Origin: Chionis minor
Lineage: Eukaryota; Chordata; Aves; Charadriiformes; Chionididae
Assembly (NCBI GenBank): GCA_013398295.1
Contig: VZSF01008169.1
Span: 1-64,000 of the forward strand
Reading direction: 5' to 3'
Length of the DNA: 64,000 nt
Shown here: positions 1-12,649 of the stretch, one piece after another
How positions within the stretch are numbered: the stretch's first letter is position 1
Layout of the letters: every line of letters starts with the position of its first letter
Notes under the pieces: generated by a model
Told to the model about the DNA's origin: nothing
The model's input: the letters and a program-made list of their open reading frames with translations, nothing else
The model's database searches: none
Program-made: the position numbers and the translations under genes

Positions 1-194
1 ATATATATATGTATAAAAGGAGACTAATATTGAGTGCTCCAATTTGAAAACAAGGCCTTTATTGTCAAAGCTCTCCGGACTAGCTGTTGGATTAAGTAGC
101 TAGCATTAGCCTCATTATACTTGGCAAAATTATTAAGAATAAAGCTATTTCCCTTTTGGGTCTTCTGAACTTATTTTTATTAGTCTCCATCTGA

Positions 195-1023
195 ACGCAC
201 AGAAGCACAGAATTGTTGAGGTTGGAGAGTGCATCCATTGACTATCTGGTCCAGCCTCTCAGCTAGAGCAGGATACTCTGTCCAGTTTTCAGTATCTCCG
301 AAGATGGAGATGCCTGAACTTCTTTGGGCAACCTGTTCCAGTATTTGACAACCCTCACTGCAAAAAAAGTTTTTTCTTACATTTAAAAGGAATTTCTGGA
401 GTTTTAATTTGTACCCATTGCCTCATGTTCCTTCACTGGATACCTCTGAGAAGTCTAGCTCAGTCTTCTTTACTGTCTTCTGTCAGGCATTTGTACACAT
501 TCCAGCATCCCCTGAGCCTTCTTGAGTCTAAACAGTTTCAGCTCTCTCAGCCTCTCCTCACATGACAGATACTCCGGTCCCTTCATCATCTTAATGATCC
601 TTTGCTGGACTGAGTCCAGCATGTCCATGTCTCTCTCTTACTGGGAAGCACAGAACTGGACCTGGCACTCCAGATGTGGTGTTACCAGGGCTGAATAAAG
701 AGGAATAATCACTTTCCTTGACCTGCTGGCAGTGCTTTTCCTAATGCACCCCAGGAAGCTGTTGGCATCCTTTGTTGCAAGGGCACATTGATGGATCACT
801 TTGTGTCCACCAAGACCCCGAGGTCTTTTGCTGCCAAGCTGCCTCTCAGACAGCAGGTCCACAGCATACACTGGTGCATGGGGTTATTCCTCCACAGGAT
901 CAGGACTTTGCCCTTCCCTTCGTTGAACTTGATGAGGTTCCTGTCCGCACATTTCTCCAGCCTGTCGAGGTCACTCTGAGCCATCTGGTTTATCAAGCAC
1001 TTCTCCAAGTGGTTGTGTTTCAT
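195..1023 (-). mobile_element. CR1 LINE, 5'-truncated, antisense
   Basis: Read on the minus strand it encodes degenerate remnants of the CR1 reverse-transcriptase C-terminus ([39 protein letters not shown]) and then the CR1 3' UTR, ending near 200. Stops and frame breaks show a dead copy. Confidence 0.85.
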
Positions 1024-4000
1024 TTCTTGTTAATCCCTGTGTTAAGATTTGGAAGTACAGTTAGATGATGGCTGTTCAGGAAGATTTAAACAACTTAAAA
1101 GAGAGAAAATGTCCAGGTCAAAAGTACTGTAGTATATTTTGAGTAGCAAACATTTTAATTGAATAAAGTATGTTTCTGGGTTGAGTTGAATGGCCAGTCA
1201 GGTGTAAGGCAGAAGCCAAGAGAACGAAACTACAAATAGCATTAAATAAAGCATTCCTTACATGGCTGTGAGCACACAACTCTGACGCAGGTGAAACATA
1301 ATGATGGTCATGGTAGCATCCTGTTTTCTAAACAAAAACTTTCTGGAAATGTTTTCTTAAGCATGTTCACCTCAAAAATCTCTTCTGCAACTGGAACAGT
1401 TTTTATTCTGCAAAATACTACGGGTGGATAATTCTGGAACCTACCATCTATATCTGCCATGAGCTCACAACTTCCCATTCAAATCCAAATCCCACTCCCA
1501 CTCGGCAGACTGATGCTAACCTGTAGAATAACCCTAAAATCATACAATCGTTTAGGTTGGAAAATGCTGACGCTTTCAGAGCATTTATACAGAGCTGCCC
1601 GATTACCTGCTGGAATTCATTACACTTTTGAAACTTTGCAACATTAATTGTTAAACTAAACCTACCTTTCTAATAAGTTGAGCATGAGTTAAACCCGTTA
1701 CTGACACTTTTCAGAAATAAAAGCTTTATCAATTATTTCACTAATTTATGTTCCAGTCCTGCACTTAAGCTTTATGTGTTAAGCCTGGATTTTTGCCACA
1801 GTGGAGAGCTGCAGAACTGGTCTACTGCATTTTGTCATTGAGTTTTCTGTGTCTTCTGCAGAATTCCCCAGTTGAATGTGAAATCTGTTCTGCATTCAGC
1901 TTTAACAAAAAAAAAAAGAAAAAAAAAGACTATAGAGAATGCTAGTCACAGTATCCGGCTGGATACTTTCTATAATTACAAAGTGTGCTTGCTAGCATTC
2001 AGTTTCCTGCTGCCTGCTAGATGCTTTAAAAGCTAAATACTGGGATTTTTTGTGTGTTGCTTTCCATGGTTTACAAACAAGAGAAACTTTAAGATGAGTT
2101 ATCAACAATATAATTTTATGTATATACAATATTTAAATATTGTACAGACTCTTTCTTTCTACAGTGCTATTTTCTTGTATAAAAAAATGCTCTTTGCCTC
2201 TGTTGATTTCATTCAGCTGTTAATTTTAAATAACATAGTTTCTCAATCAGCTTCTGTAATTATAGGCTTTTAAAGATGGTAAGATATGAAATGTAAAAGG
2301 CTGATCTTATAATAATAGGAAAGAAATGTTGGTGTGTCAGAGAATACAACATTCTTCCTGCAGTGCAAGTCATACCAGTTAAGTGTATTACACAGATGCA
2401 CTAGTCTGTTGCTGGGATTTTCATTTCTTTGTTTCAGATGGTGACCATTCCATCTCCAGCAGTTCATCATAATAATGGATGAATCCTCCTGTAAAACCAA
2501 GTTAAAATATTGACTGTATGATCTGGATATACAGCTTCTTTACTAGGTTTTGGAGTTTTATTAAGGATCTTTCCTAGTTTAAAACGAAAGAAACACAAAA
2601 CTACTTTCTAAAGCCAGGCAACACTGATTTACAGTAGCTGCAGGTAAGGTCTCTGCATACCACTATCACCTACCAAAACACAAAATTTGTGAAGAAAAGT
2701 AGACTTTGGTGTCTACTTTGCATCCTGTGTTTAACTGAATGGGTCCAATTCTGCACAGCTTTGTTTCCACTGGCCTTAGGTTAACACAGAATTTGGTCTA
2801 ATAAATGGCTGCAAACTCCCCCTTTCCCCACTGAAGAGGAGGCAAACCGCAGGATCGGGTGGGGCCATGGTTTTTGTGCTCTTTACAGCCCATCTGCAGG
2901 GAATGCCAAGATTAGTTTCTGCAGTTCTTCTGAAGCATAGTGCCTGCACAGTAAGGATTCTCTGCCCTTTCTTATTCACCTTTTGTAAGGTTCCATCTGG
3001 GTCCAAGCAGGGGTTTGTTGCTGAAATGACTCTACTGTAACTGTAAACTATGAAGTTTGCATATTTTTGCACTTTCTCAATCAGTCTGATGAGAGCACTA
3101 TCAAGCTTATCTTTGCAGAGCACTGAACAAACTCCCAGCTGTCCTTGTTGCCCCTTTTAAATCTAAGAATGGAAAATTAGCTTGTCTCTCTAAGGAATTA
3201 GAATTGTAAGTAGAATGTTATGCTGTGGTCTGTAGTCTATAACCCAATTAAACAACTTTACCTTTTAAGTGGCATGTGGATGCCCATTTTGATAAAGGAT
3301 ATTAGGCTGTAAAAGTAATATGAAACTTATTAGGAAATGAGTCATTTTTAGAATAGTAGTTCTGAAACTTCTGCAGGAGATTCCCTGCAGAGCATTTTTT
3401 TGGTAGGGGTTTCAGATGACATTGTGCAACTTAGTGTTGAGGTGTTGTATCCTTAGGGAAAGCAGAAGGCCTTGGCAGAAGTTCTGCTCTAAGCAGCAAC
3501 TTGTAAGTTTGGGTCCAAGTTGCTCACCTGTGGGCTGGAAGTTAGCAGCTAATTGTGATAGAATGATGAATTGTGCTAGGATATGATAAATGTGCGGTGG
3601 TGGTTAGGACAGTTTACGTTGGTATGAATATACCAATATTTACATACAGGAGTTTTAATGCATTATTATGAGAAGGCTAATTATATATTGCAGAGATTTA
3701 ATCGCCAAGATAAGCTGCATATTTATGATATGAAGTGGCTTAAGCGGATGAATAGTATAACAGTTGTTGGGCATAACGTCACAGTACTCACCTGCTTGAA
3801 ATAGTCTTAAACTATATTATAAAACCAACCATTGTGGTCTTGTTCACCTCTGTGCAAGATAAATTCAGATTTCACTGATGTTTGGAGCTGTTCACAACTT
3901 GTCTGGATTGTATCTTGAGTGTTCTTGTGTCTTCAACCATGCCAAATAAAATACAGTAAAACTAATTTTTCTTTTTTGGGTGTTACTATTTTTATCAAAA

Positions 4001-4612
4001 TCACTATAAAAAGAAACCTAATTTGTTTTGAAAGTTAGAAAGGTCAGGTGGTTATACTTGTGTTTGGATACTCCTTCATATGCATAACTGCGCAAAAGTG
4101 ACATCAACTGTATGTGCTGCTTATCAGATTTCTTCAAACTTTCAGATGGGTGGACACCTAGAGTTTTGGCCAAGGGCTTGCAGGCCCCTGTGAAGCACAC
4201 ACAACTCACTGAGAGGGGGCTGCTGCGTTTTTGGTTCACTTGTGTACTTTCTAGGGGGACTCCATGTGTGCCCAAAGTAGAAGTCCACTGCTGGGGATTA
4301 CTCAGCTTCCATCAGAGTTGGTGTAGCTCTGAGTAGGGTGTCTGGTGGAGTTAAGACAGAAAGACTCTGGGTAATACCAAAAGCAGATTAGGTATTTTCT
4401 GTGACGATTCTCTGAGAGCAGCAGGAAATCAAATAAAATCGATACATCAGAGAGGACTCTAGTCTCTTAGGCCTTGTCAAAGGCTGGTTTATTGCTAGGA
4501 TTGTCCTAGGCCAATAACCAGGTATATTTGCATGTTTAGTAAAGTCCAGCTGCACTGAAAAAAACGTGTATAACAGTTTGTGCAATATTATATTTTTCTG
4601 TTAACCATTGCA
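1024..4612. other. No recognisable gene
   Basis: AT-rich noncoding DNA with a small CR1 scrap at 1.54 kb. The longest open frame (2776-3123, minus, 115 codons) has no motif I recognise and no splice or initiation support. Confidence 0.5.
1536..1575 (-). mobile_element. Short CR1 3'-end fragment
   Basis: AAATCATACAATCG followed by TTTAGGTTGGAAAA resembles the antisense 3' end of CR1 (AATCATAGAATC, then TTAGGTTGGAAAAGA). Only the last 40 or so bases are recognisable. Confidence 0.35.
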
Positions 4613-4735
4613 GGCTACATCCCTCTCGAATTCGGCAATTTTGGCACTGGCTATGGCGGCGATCCAGTGGTATATGTGACCTTAGTCTACAGTGCTGCTC
4701 AGACAGAGAGGTGCAGAGAATGAACCCAGATACAT
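4613..4735 (+). other. Candidate plus-strand exon, possibly of the C10orf82-like gene
   Basis: A good 3' splice site (pyrimidine-rich tract, then TTGCAG) is followed by an open frame reading GYIPLEFGNFGTGYGGD, with unusually many CpGs for this AT-rich region. GY-[IV]-P is the repeated motif of C10orf82-like microtubule inner proteins (human TPGYSGFVP). The frame ends at a TGA near 4722 and no clear donor is visible. The match is short. Confidence 0.25.
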
Positions 4736-7395
4736 AGCAGCCACTACACCCAACTTCCACCTATTTGCTGCAATGAAGATGTTTTACAAGGGCTTTATGA
4801 CTATAATTATAAACACCATCCTAATAGGCTAGGTACTGTATTTAACTTGTAATGAACTTGATTTCAGCTAAACATTCAATTAATGTTACTAGTACAATGG
4901 GAAATATAATTACAGTCTTCAGGGACACGTTAAGAACCAAATTTTACTTTCAGTGTTCTAGCGCATTGCTCTGGTTTCCAGGGGAGTTTCATGTATGTGC
5001 ATTCACTGGCAGAATTTGGCCCTTTTGCTGGACTTCTCTTAATCTTAAGTTTTTCTCATGTGAGTGTGTTTATGTTTAAAGTTACAGCCCCATCTTCATA
5101 GGAAGGAGTTTATATAAATCATTGGTTGTACCCAGATCACATAAATCCCTATTGAAGTTTGCAGACGGTGTTTTCATGTTAATAACCACGTAATAAAGCA
5201 ACTTACAAAACAACCTCCATGACAGCAGTGTCCAACATCCCCAAAGAGATTCTCTCCTCTCAGTTTTCTAAGCAGCTACATTAAACACCACACAGACATC
5301 TGTCTTAAGGACAGGGGATTCAGAGTCCCCTTACTGAGCGCAAGAGCTTCCTGATTTTCAAGAGATGTAGCTTGGGTAGATCAGTGAGAACTGCAGATGC
5401 TTTGGTAGCTGGGACTCAGGCCTGTTATTTGCTAATCTCATTTGGCACCGGTGTTCAAAAACATGTATTTGCTTTTTCAGGAATAAGTTCAGTTTTATTA
5501 GTCAGTTTTATTCATCTCTTCCTCTGTTCTAACACACAGAGACATTTTTGTGGTGGGACTGCTGTAGAGTGACAACAGGTATTGGTGGGGCAGAATTTGG
5601 TGCTTTTGTTCCTTCAAATTAGAGATGTGAAAGTGGGTATTCAAACAAAGGAAGAAGTTCGCACTGCAGCCCGTGCAGTTCCACAGGTGCAGCTACATTA
5701 AACACCATGTGCAATTTCTTGCAGCAAAAACTGTCTTGAAAATGCGTCACAGCAAATGTCAGGAGAGCCGAGTAGCCTCTGGGGGGGTGATGTATTTGTG
5801 ATTGATTATGAGTTCGTGACAGTTTTGTTTGCATACCTGTGACTTAATATGTGGATGTGCTTATGGATGTGCCTTGTTAAAACACACAAATGGCTTCATT
5901 GGCTTCATTAGCCGCACGCTCAGAAATCTGGCACAAATTTTGCTACACTGCTGGATCCAGCTACACAGGCAATGCAGAAAGCATACTCCTCAGATCTTGG
6001 AAAAACAGAATACAGAAGCTCTGAAATAGCTATGACAGCACCAGTAATTTTCCTAATGTATAAGACAGCTTTAAAAAGTGTGTCTATATTTGAGATTTTT
6101 CTTGTAGAGTTTCATGGATCTGAATATTGAATTCTTAGGAAACAAACTAATAATTCAAAGGAAAACTTGAAGTCTAAATTCTAGAGAATGTGATTTTCAT
6201 CTCTTCTGAATTTTACTGTACTAAAAATTCCCATCTAATTGTCCAGAATATGAAATCACTGTTCTAATGGGAAAGACAGTATTAGTAGCAAATTGTGCCA
6301 TTTCTATTACATGGGAATTTTACTCCTACCTTTACAATTTCACTGCAATCTTAATTACTTGCAACTGATGAACAGATTATGTCCCTCATACTTTAATTTA
6401 TGTTACATTCTAATTTTTCTAGAGTATTCCTCCCGGTTCTTTGGATTCCTACAGAAGTTGAGACCCTGGTTTCCCTATTTGAAGTTCATTCTTTCCAAAC
6501 ATTTTCTCAGACTCCTCTACTGAAATAAGTTCAAACTATTGAATATCTTCTCTTGGGAATGTAATGTCCAAATTCAAAGCTGCTTTGACTCTTAAATGCA
6601 TCAACTCAAGCTGAACTGCAATCCAGGCTTTTTTTCTCCCTCCATCTTAACCAAAGGTTGTCTTGTATTGGCGTTTTTCATTGTATTTTGGTCTTACAAA
6701 GGATGGCCCAGAAACCCATTTTGCCTTGATAACCTTTCGCTGCTCTAAAACATTCTTTAGTTACAACTCTTAATTTTGTCACTATTCCCTTTCTTCCTAG
6801 ATGGCTTCACGCACCCCTTCCCAGCAGCCAGCACCAATGTCTGAACCCAGCAGCAATTTTAACAGCTCACAAGCTGGCAGTCTGACACGAGGCGTCACCT
6901 GGGTACTGTTGAAACCATTGTTTGGCAGCCAGGAGGCAATTTCCTATGTGCAAATTTTGACAGTGCAGTTGAAATGGCACAAACACTTACACAAGGGAGC
7001 CTTTCCACTGTTCGGGGACTGTTTAGGATCTCGTGCATTTTAGTAGAAAGATTCATACTGACTTCAGGGAGGGTTTGAGTTTGGCTCTTAGCCAAGCCCT
7101 CACATCCTTTGTAGCCGGAGAAATACAAGTTTGAAAGTAAATAGATTCTGAGGAGCTAGCTGAATTGAAAAAAAACAAGATTATCTCAGCATCACTAAGG
7201 GGTGTATCAAAAGCAGCTGAGCACATACCTCACTGATAGAAAGGGACTAAGTGCAGTGTATTAAGCTAAAGGCAAACATTTTTCTGCAAACCAAGAAATT
7301 ACATATCTTCTTTGTTTAACATACAGTTGTGTAGGTGCTGGCTATAATTTTGAAGTAGTACCTATTTTCTCATTTTCCAGGGATGGTAATAATAT

Positions 7396-7577
7396 GGAAA
7401 AGCTTACTAGATGCCAGGAGCACTGGCTTTGTGTCCAGAGCAGAAGTCACCGAACTAGATCATAGTGTTTGCTACCCTGTGATGGCAAAAAACTGTTTTA
7501 AGAACTTGGTAGATTGGAACTGCTATGATGCTTCTATCAGTGTCCAGAGGTGCACTTACATAAACATGGAGGAATGA
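7396..7577 (+). CDS. C10orf82: C10orf82 (SPMIP5)-like coding segment, possibly broken
   Basis: The plus strand encodes TGFVSRAEVTEL and CYPVMAKNCFKN. From memory, human C10orf82 (a sperm microtubule inner protein) has AGYLPRARVTEF and RYTVMAKNCYKD at matching spacing. Just upstream MPG (about 7411-7419) would match human IPG, but it lies in another frame, as if one base were lost near 7420-7424. The open frame continues to a TGA at 7575-7577, though GTAGAT at about 7509 could act as a donor. Human C10orf82 is the convergent 3' neighbour of the PNLIP cluster, and the same arrangement is seen here. The other exons are not confidently found, so it could be a decaying gene or pseudogene. Confidence 0.5.
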
Positions 7578-9114
7578 AAAATTCAATGTAAGGTTAGTCT
7601 GGGAATAGTGTGTGCTGCAACCGAGCTGACAAGTAAAAGGAGGACGATACTGGATTGAGTGTAAGGAAGCTAAAGGAATCATCTGAAGAGGTGCATAACA
7701 AGGGTTTGGATGTAGGACAGAGGCATTGGTGTGCACCAGCAGTAACTGAGGATCAGGGAAGGTTTCAAAGTAAAAAGGAGTGGTGAGACTGACAGCTGTG
7801 AATGCCGAAGTTTGCTAAACCATAGTAATCCAAGGAGTTGCAAAGGTGACTCTCCCTTTCCTGAGGACAAGGAGTATTTCCTTCCCTCTGAGGAATAAGC
7901 TCTGCACCTCTAGTAGGAAATTCCGTCTGCCATCAGCTGATAAGAGCAGACACCAGACTGAACATATCCTCTTCCTTTGTAGTACAAAGAACAACCCCAG
8001 TGCTGACCTGATGCTTCCCCCGCCCCAGCACACTGCATACCGTACGTGTGCCATCACCGCGTCCTTGCTAACACGTACCAAGGCTGCATTTAAAACACTG
8101 AAGTGTAATGCATTGTTCACAGAGCTTTTACTTTTCATCTGGTGACAGTCATAATGGATCTATTTTTTCAGCCCATTCCCTGCTCCTCCGTCCCCCCGAC
8201 ATACACACACTTTGTCTAGATGACTATCGACTCGTCAAAGCGAGGCAGTTGAAGGAAGTGAACTGGGAGAGCCAAGTCCAGCAGAAAAGATGAAGGTCCT
8301 GCATGACATCTGCAAGGGTTCCTGGATTTCACCGTGTTTTTCCACAAACAGCACAAGCAACAGCATCCCCTTCAGATCACTTTTCCCCTATATTCCTTGT
8401 GTAAGCGGAGGTCCCAGATGGCAGTAGTATCTGCGCAGTGTGGGAACACACAGCGAGCTGCCTTGTCCATGAGAAAGTCCTTAGCAAGTAGTACCTCAGT
8501 GGGCAGGAGGACAGGTACTTCGCCAGCTCAGGGCAACAAAGTCGCATTTAAATCTGATAATTCTGAAAGGCATTTGAAGAACCGGGTAACATGACTGAGG
8601 GTGTTCCAAAACACATTTAAATTAATTTTGTAGTTTTGTTTTATCTTAGGGGTGGGAGAAGTGAGACCGAGTTGAAAAAGTGCCACGCGTTTACTAGACA
8701 TGCTGCATGACTGAGAGGATGTTGCCAAAATACACTGATCATGTCCCACAGAAGCATTTGTAATTTCTCTCATTCAGAGCCAGGTAGTATATAATATTAA
8801 TTGCAGCTTTAGACTTTTTTCCCTTTTTTCTTCTCTATCTCTGTACAGGTCCATGCAGTATTTTTGCTGACTACAATTGCAGCTCTGTTGGAGCATCACA
8901 GGAGATTCATGTATGTGGAAAGGACTTCAGACGTCAACTTTCTCCCCTTCCTGTGGCAAAGCAGTATTAATTCTGCCTAAAATACTCATGACTTCTGTTT
9001 AATCTTGTTTTAAACCTTCTGATGCTGCAATGGTGCTACCTACCCAGGCAGTTTATTTGTGTTTTGCTGTCCTCGCCTTTCTAAAGTTTTATATAATGTC
9101 AGCTCTGACTCTCT

Positions 9115-9290
9115 GTGACTGTCCTACCCCTGGAGAACACAGGAACATTTCATCCCATTCCTGTTTCTGACAGCTTTTGACGTATCTGAAGACCAGTCTC
9201 ATGCTTGCCCTGAGTCTAATTCTCTAATTAAACCCCAGGTCTTTCAATCACATTTTATAGATCTGTGATCTTTTTTATGGCTCTGTTAGC
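9115..9290 (-). mobile_element. Ancient CR1/L3-type LINE fragment
   Basis: Words such as TGACGTATCTGAAGACC, AAACCCCAGGTCTTTCAATC and TTTATGGCTCTGTTAGC in this order match the antisense 3' part of old CR1/L3 elements. It is strongly diverged, so it predates the other CR1 copies here. Confidence 0.5.
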
Positions 9291-9329
9291 AGCTTTGAGG
9301 ATTAGACAGTGGATTCTGGTTTGTTGCAG

Positions 9330-9836
9330 ATAAAGATCTCATTGCTGGAAGGATGTTTGGAAACTGGCACCAAAGTCGTTCTGTGTGCACACACATGGAA
9401 GACTCGTGCTGTGCACATCCCACTAAGAAACAGAAAGCGCTGGCAGAGCATCAACAAGCAATGAAATGTTATGTGAGTAGTTGAGGCATGTTGTGTTTTT
9501 GACTTTTGCGAACATTGATTAAAGGCCTTCTTGCGTGCAATTTGAGGGGTGTTTAAACCTTAGGAGCTTGTTACAGTAGTTAGTATTATATTAGCTGGGT
9601 GTGTTTTTGATAAATTGTACTTACGAGGTAACCACAAATCATGGTTATGGAACATAATGCGGGTTTTGCACTCATTTTGCTTTTACAATTCGCGTTGTTA
9701 AAGCATTTTCCTTGAACTTCCATACTAGGGAAGCTACTCTTGCATTACTGACCAGAAGTGTCTTGAGCTTTTCAACTACATGAAAAACACTGCAATGAAA
9801 AGCTTCAAGGAGAGTGAGAAATCTCTGACTTCCTGA
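9330..9836 (+). other. Two candidate terminal exons of an unidentified plus-strand gene
   Basis: Exon 9330-9472 follows TTGCAG and ends at GTGAGT. Exon 9729-9836 follows ACTAG and ends in TGA. Joined, they read in frame for 82 residues, from KDLIAGRMFGNWH to KESEKSLTS. AATAAA follows at 9897-9902. I do not recognise the protein. Orientation and position would allow it to be the 3' end of the C10orf82-like gene, but I see no match to the human C-terminus. It could also be a long noncoding RNA. Confidence 0.25.
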
Positions 9837-9896
9837 ATGGCTTGCTGGGGAAGTTTGGGCAAGATAATCGAGCTATTAACTGTGAATTTAAAATGC

Positions 9897-9902
9897 AATA
9901 AA
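9897..9902 (+). terminator. Candidate polyadenylation signal AATAAA
   Basis: Lies 61 bases after the TGA of the candidate terminal exon at 9729-9836. It is only meaningful if that exon is real. Confidence 0.3.
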
Positions 9903-11641
9903 CCGTTCCAACTGCACAAAACCAGGCTCCACTCTGAGGCTGAAGACTTAATTTCATTTGGTAGTCACCTCTACTTTTGACTAGGTGTCAGCACCTCTGG
10001 TCTTTAAGTCTCCCTTACACAACCCCTCTCATTAAAATCCCTGGATCTTCTTATGTGGCTGTTATGGGACATACTGTACTTTGGAAAGCGAGGATCTAAG
10101 TGAAGAGTGTGGGAAGACAGTGCTTTAAACTCGGTCACTTAATTTCTATTTTACTCAGAACTGATGGGTGTGGAAGAATCACATTATCTCTTGGTATCCC
10201 AATGCTCCATCACCTAAATCTAGATGACTGTTACGATGCCAACAAAGCACGGTAAGCCCTGTGTAGCGCTGCTTTCTGCTCTGCTTAGCTGATGGAGAAA
10301 GCAGAATTGCTGTACATGATAGACCATCTCACTGTAGCCCAAACTCTGCACTACAAGTTTTGTTTCGTCTGCCCTATTCTACTCCTCCACAAAGGTGAAA
10401 TGAAGCGTTTTTCACATTGTCTTCATACCCAGAAGCCCTCACATGAACAAAGAAGATGATGGGATTGGTATGAGGGTCTCGGTCTGCCCAGAGAACCCCA
10501 AAAGTTCTGCCCTAGAGATACGCATGGTCTTCAAATGGCCTGGTTGGGAGGGACAGAACAGCTGGACCTGTTTCTGATACCAAAGCAGGGCAAAAACAAC
10601 TGGTGAAACCCCCCAGATTTATTGAGCCTTTCTGGGGGCTTTTTGTGTGTTAAGTTATATTCATCTTCCCAGAGTACTATTAGCATATTCACCTACATTT
10701 AAATAATTAATTTTCTTGTTATACGCCAACTCTTAATTTTTTGTTCTTTCAAAATTATTGAAATCTGTGACAAGAGGTAGTGATACGAGGAAACGTTTGG
10801 TTTCTGGTTTGTTAATCAATTCCATAATATCTCATTCTTCACAATTGCTTTATTTAATAGCACCAATTTCTGCTTTCAGGTCTTGACTTCCCTGTTAAGC
10901 ATTTAAGTTTCAGATTTTTTTTTAATCTTTTAACCTTTATCCCTTTGAATTTTTTTTTTCTCAGCCTATAATTTATTATACAGTCTCCTGTCAGAGGAGG
11001 AGGTAGACTAGGTGATTTTTACTGTATTGCAAATTATAATTATTATCGTTATTTGCATTAGTAATGGATTCATTCTTATCACTGAAAACAATTCCATTAT
11101 CTGATCAGACAGTTACCTTCACACTGTCCGTGATCATATATTTTCATTAGGCACCTCTTTCTCTGTGGGTCAAAAGGAGAATTATTCTTTAGTGCAGTCG
11201 CTTTTCACTTTTAACATTTTCCTCAGCTAAAAAGAAATTGTTAATCCCCTACAATCGTCCTTTGCAACAAAAGTACGCCCTTTGCTGCTGCCATGTCGCC
11301 ATCCCTTCAGACGGAGCACGGAACGGCACATTCCTGCTACGAACTGCCCTTCAATGTCCTTTCTGTCACAGCCGCTGGGAGAGGGTTTGCAATTCAGGTT
11401 CAGTGGGAGGAACCAAGAGGCTGATTTTCATGACCCAGCAAAGACATTTTGACTCCTTTTTGAATTAAACCAAAGGCTTGAGGATCTATGATCTCTCTTT
11501 AACGAAGTGGAGAAACCTCCTTTCCCAAACTCTCCCTCTCCTCATTCATTCCATAGGAGATGCGGGTTTGGAGATGGATGATTGCAGACTGAGGGTGCAG
11601 AGGGAGCGGATGCGTCCTCCTCTCTGACACCGTGCTGAAGG

Positions 11642-11958
11642 GGAAAGGAGGTTATAGCCAGGTGGGGTCAATCTCTTCTCCCAAGTAACAAGCGACAGGA
11701 CAAGAGGAAATGGCCTCAAGTTGTGCCGGGGGAGGTTTAGGTTGGATATTAGGAAAAACTTCTTTACCAAAAGGGTTATCAAGCATTGGAACAGGCTGCC
11801 CAGGGAGGAGGTGGAATCGCCGTCCCTGGAGGTATTTAAAAGACGAGTAGATGTGGTGCTGAGGGACATATTTTAGGGGTGGTTTTGGCATAGGTTTATG
11901 GTTGGACTCAATGATCTTGAAGGTCTCTTCCAACCCAAGTGATTCTATGATTCTGTGA
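11642..11958 (+). mobile_element. CR1 LINE 3' fragment
   Basis: Contains AGGACAAGAGGAAATGGCC, TGGAACAGGCTGCCCAGG and the tail GTGATTCTATGATTCTGTG. It shares the GGGGTGGTTTTGGCATAGG stretch with the copy at 54.2 kb, so both belong to one subfamily. Confidence 0.9.
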
Positions 11959-12649
11959 ATTTCCTGTGCCTCTGCAGGAGTATAAAATGGTCAGATGGCA
12001 CCAGTTTCCAAACTGCAAGCAAAGGGGAGATGAGAAAGGTTGGAGATGTGAGTTCACAGGAGCCTTGGTGAGAGCTGAAGGTGGTGGAGAACCTCTTTCA
12101 TGCTTCCCTCCTGTTGATCTTTATTCCCTCACCAAATGAGAGATGGGTGACGTTTAACTAAGGAAATGAGGACTATAAGGAAAAAGCTGGCAGTCTAAAA
12201 CAAGAGTTGGGGTTTATTTTTAAGCAGCTCCTTTGGAAGTTTCTGTAGCCTGACTCAGGCTGCGGTCAGCAAACACAGTGCTGGGTGTTCAGGGAAAGAT
12301 GGGATGAATTCTGCTCTTCCATCATCTCAGGCAAGGCGTACACATGCTCATTGTGTGTTTTGCATCCCACATAATTAAGCTGATGACTATATTCCTTCTC
12401 CATGAGAAACATCTGAGCGAGAAATGGTACCACTGGCACGGGAGAGCTCACTTTCCAAAGAGGATAATGCACACTCCCAGGGGAATCCAAACTCTGAAAC
12501 TGCACACCCCAAACTGAGGCACCCAAGCCACCAGTACTGTTCATTGTTATTTTTAATGAGATCAAGTGGGATGTATGCTTATCTGAAATACATGCAAAAT
12601 CATAATAATACAAATTATTATGCAAAAAAGTGCATTACTTTGGAGTTTT

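Noticed and set aside
2776..3123. 115-codon open frame on the minus strand
   Set aside because: No recognisable motif, no splice signals that would link it to a gene, and no initiation context. Length alone is within chance for 64 kb.
8849..8979. Open stretch after a strong polypyrimidine tract and TACAG on the plus strand
   Set aside because: The reading frame does not connect in phase to the candidate exon at 9330, no polyadenylation signal follows, and the product is not recognised.
10156..10256. Candidate exon between CTCAG and GTAAGC on the plus strand
   Set aside because: Open and with good splice sites, but it lies past the AATAAA at 9897 and has no partner exon or recognisable product.
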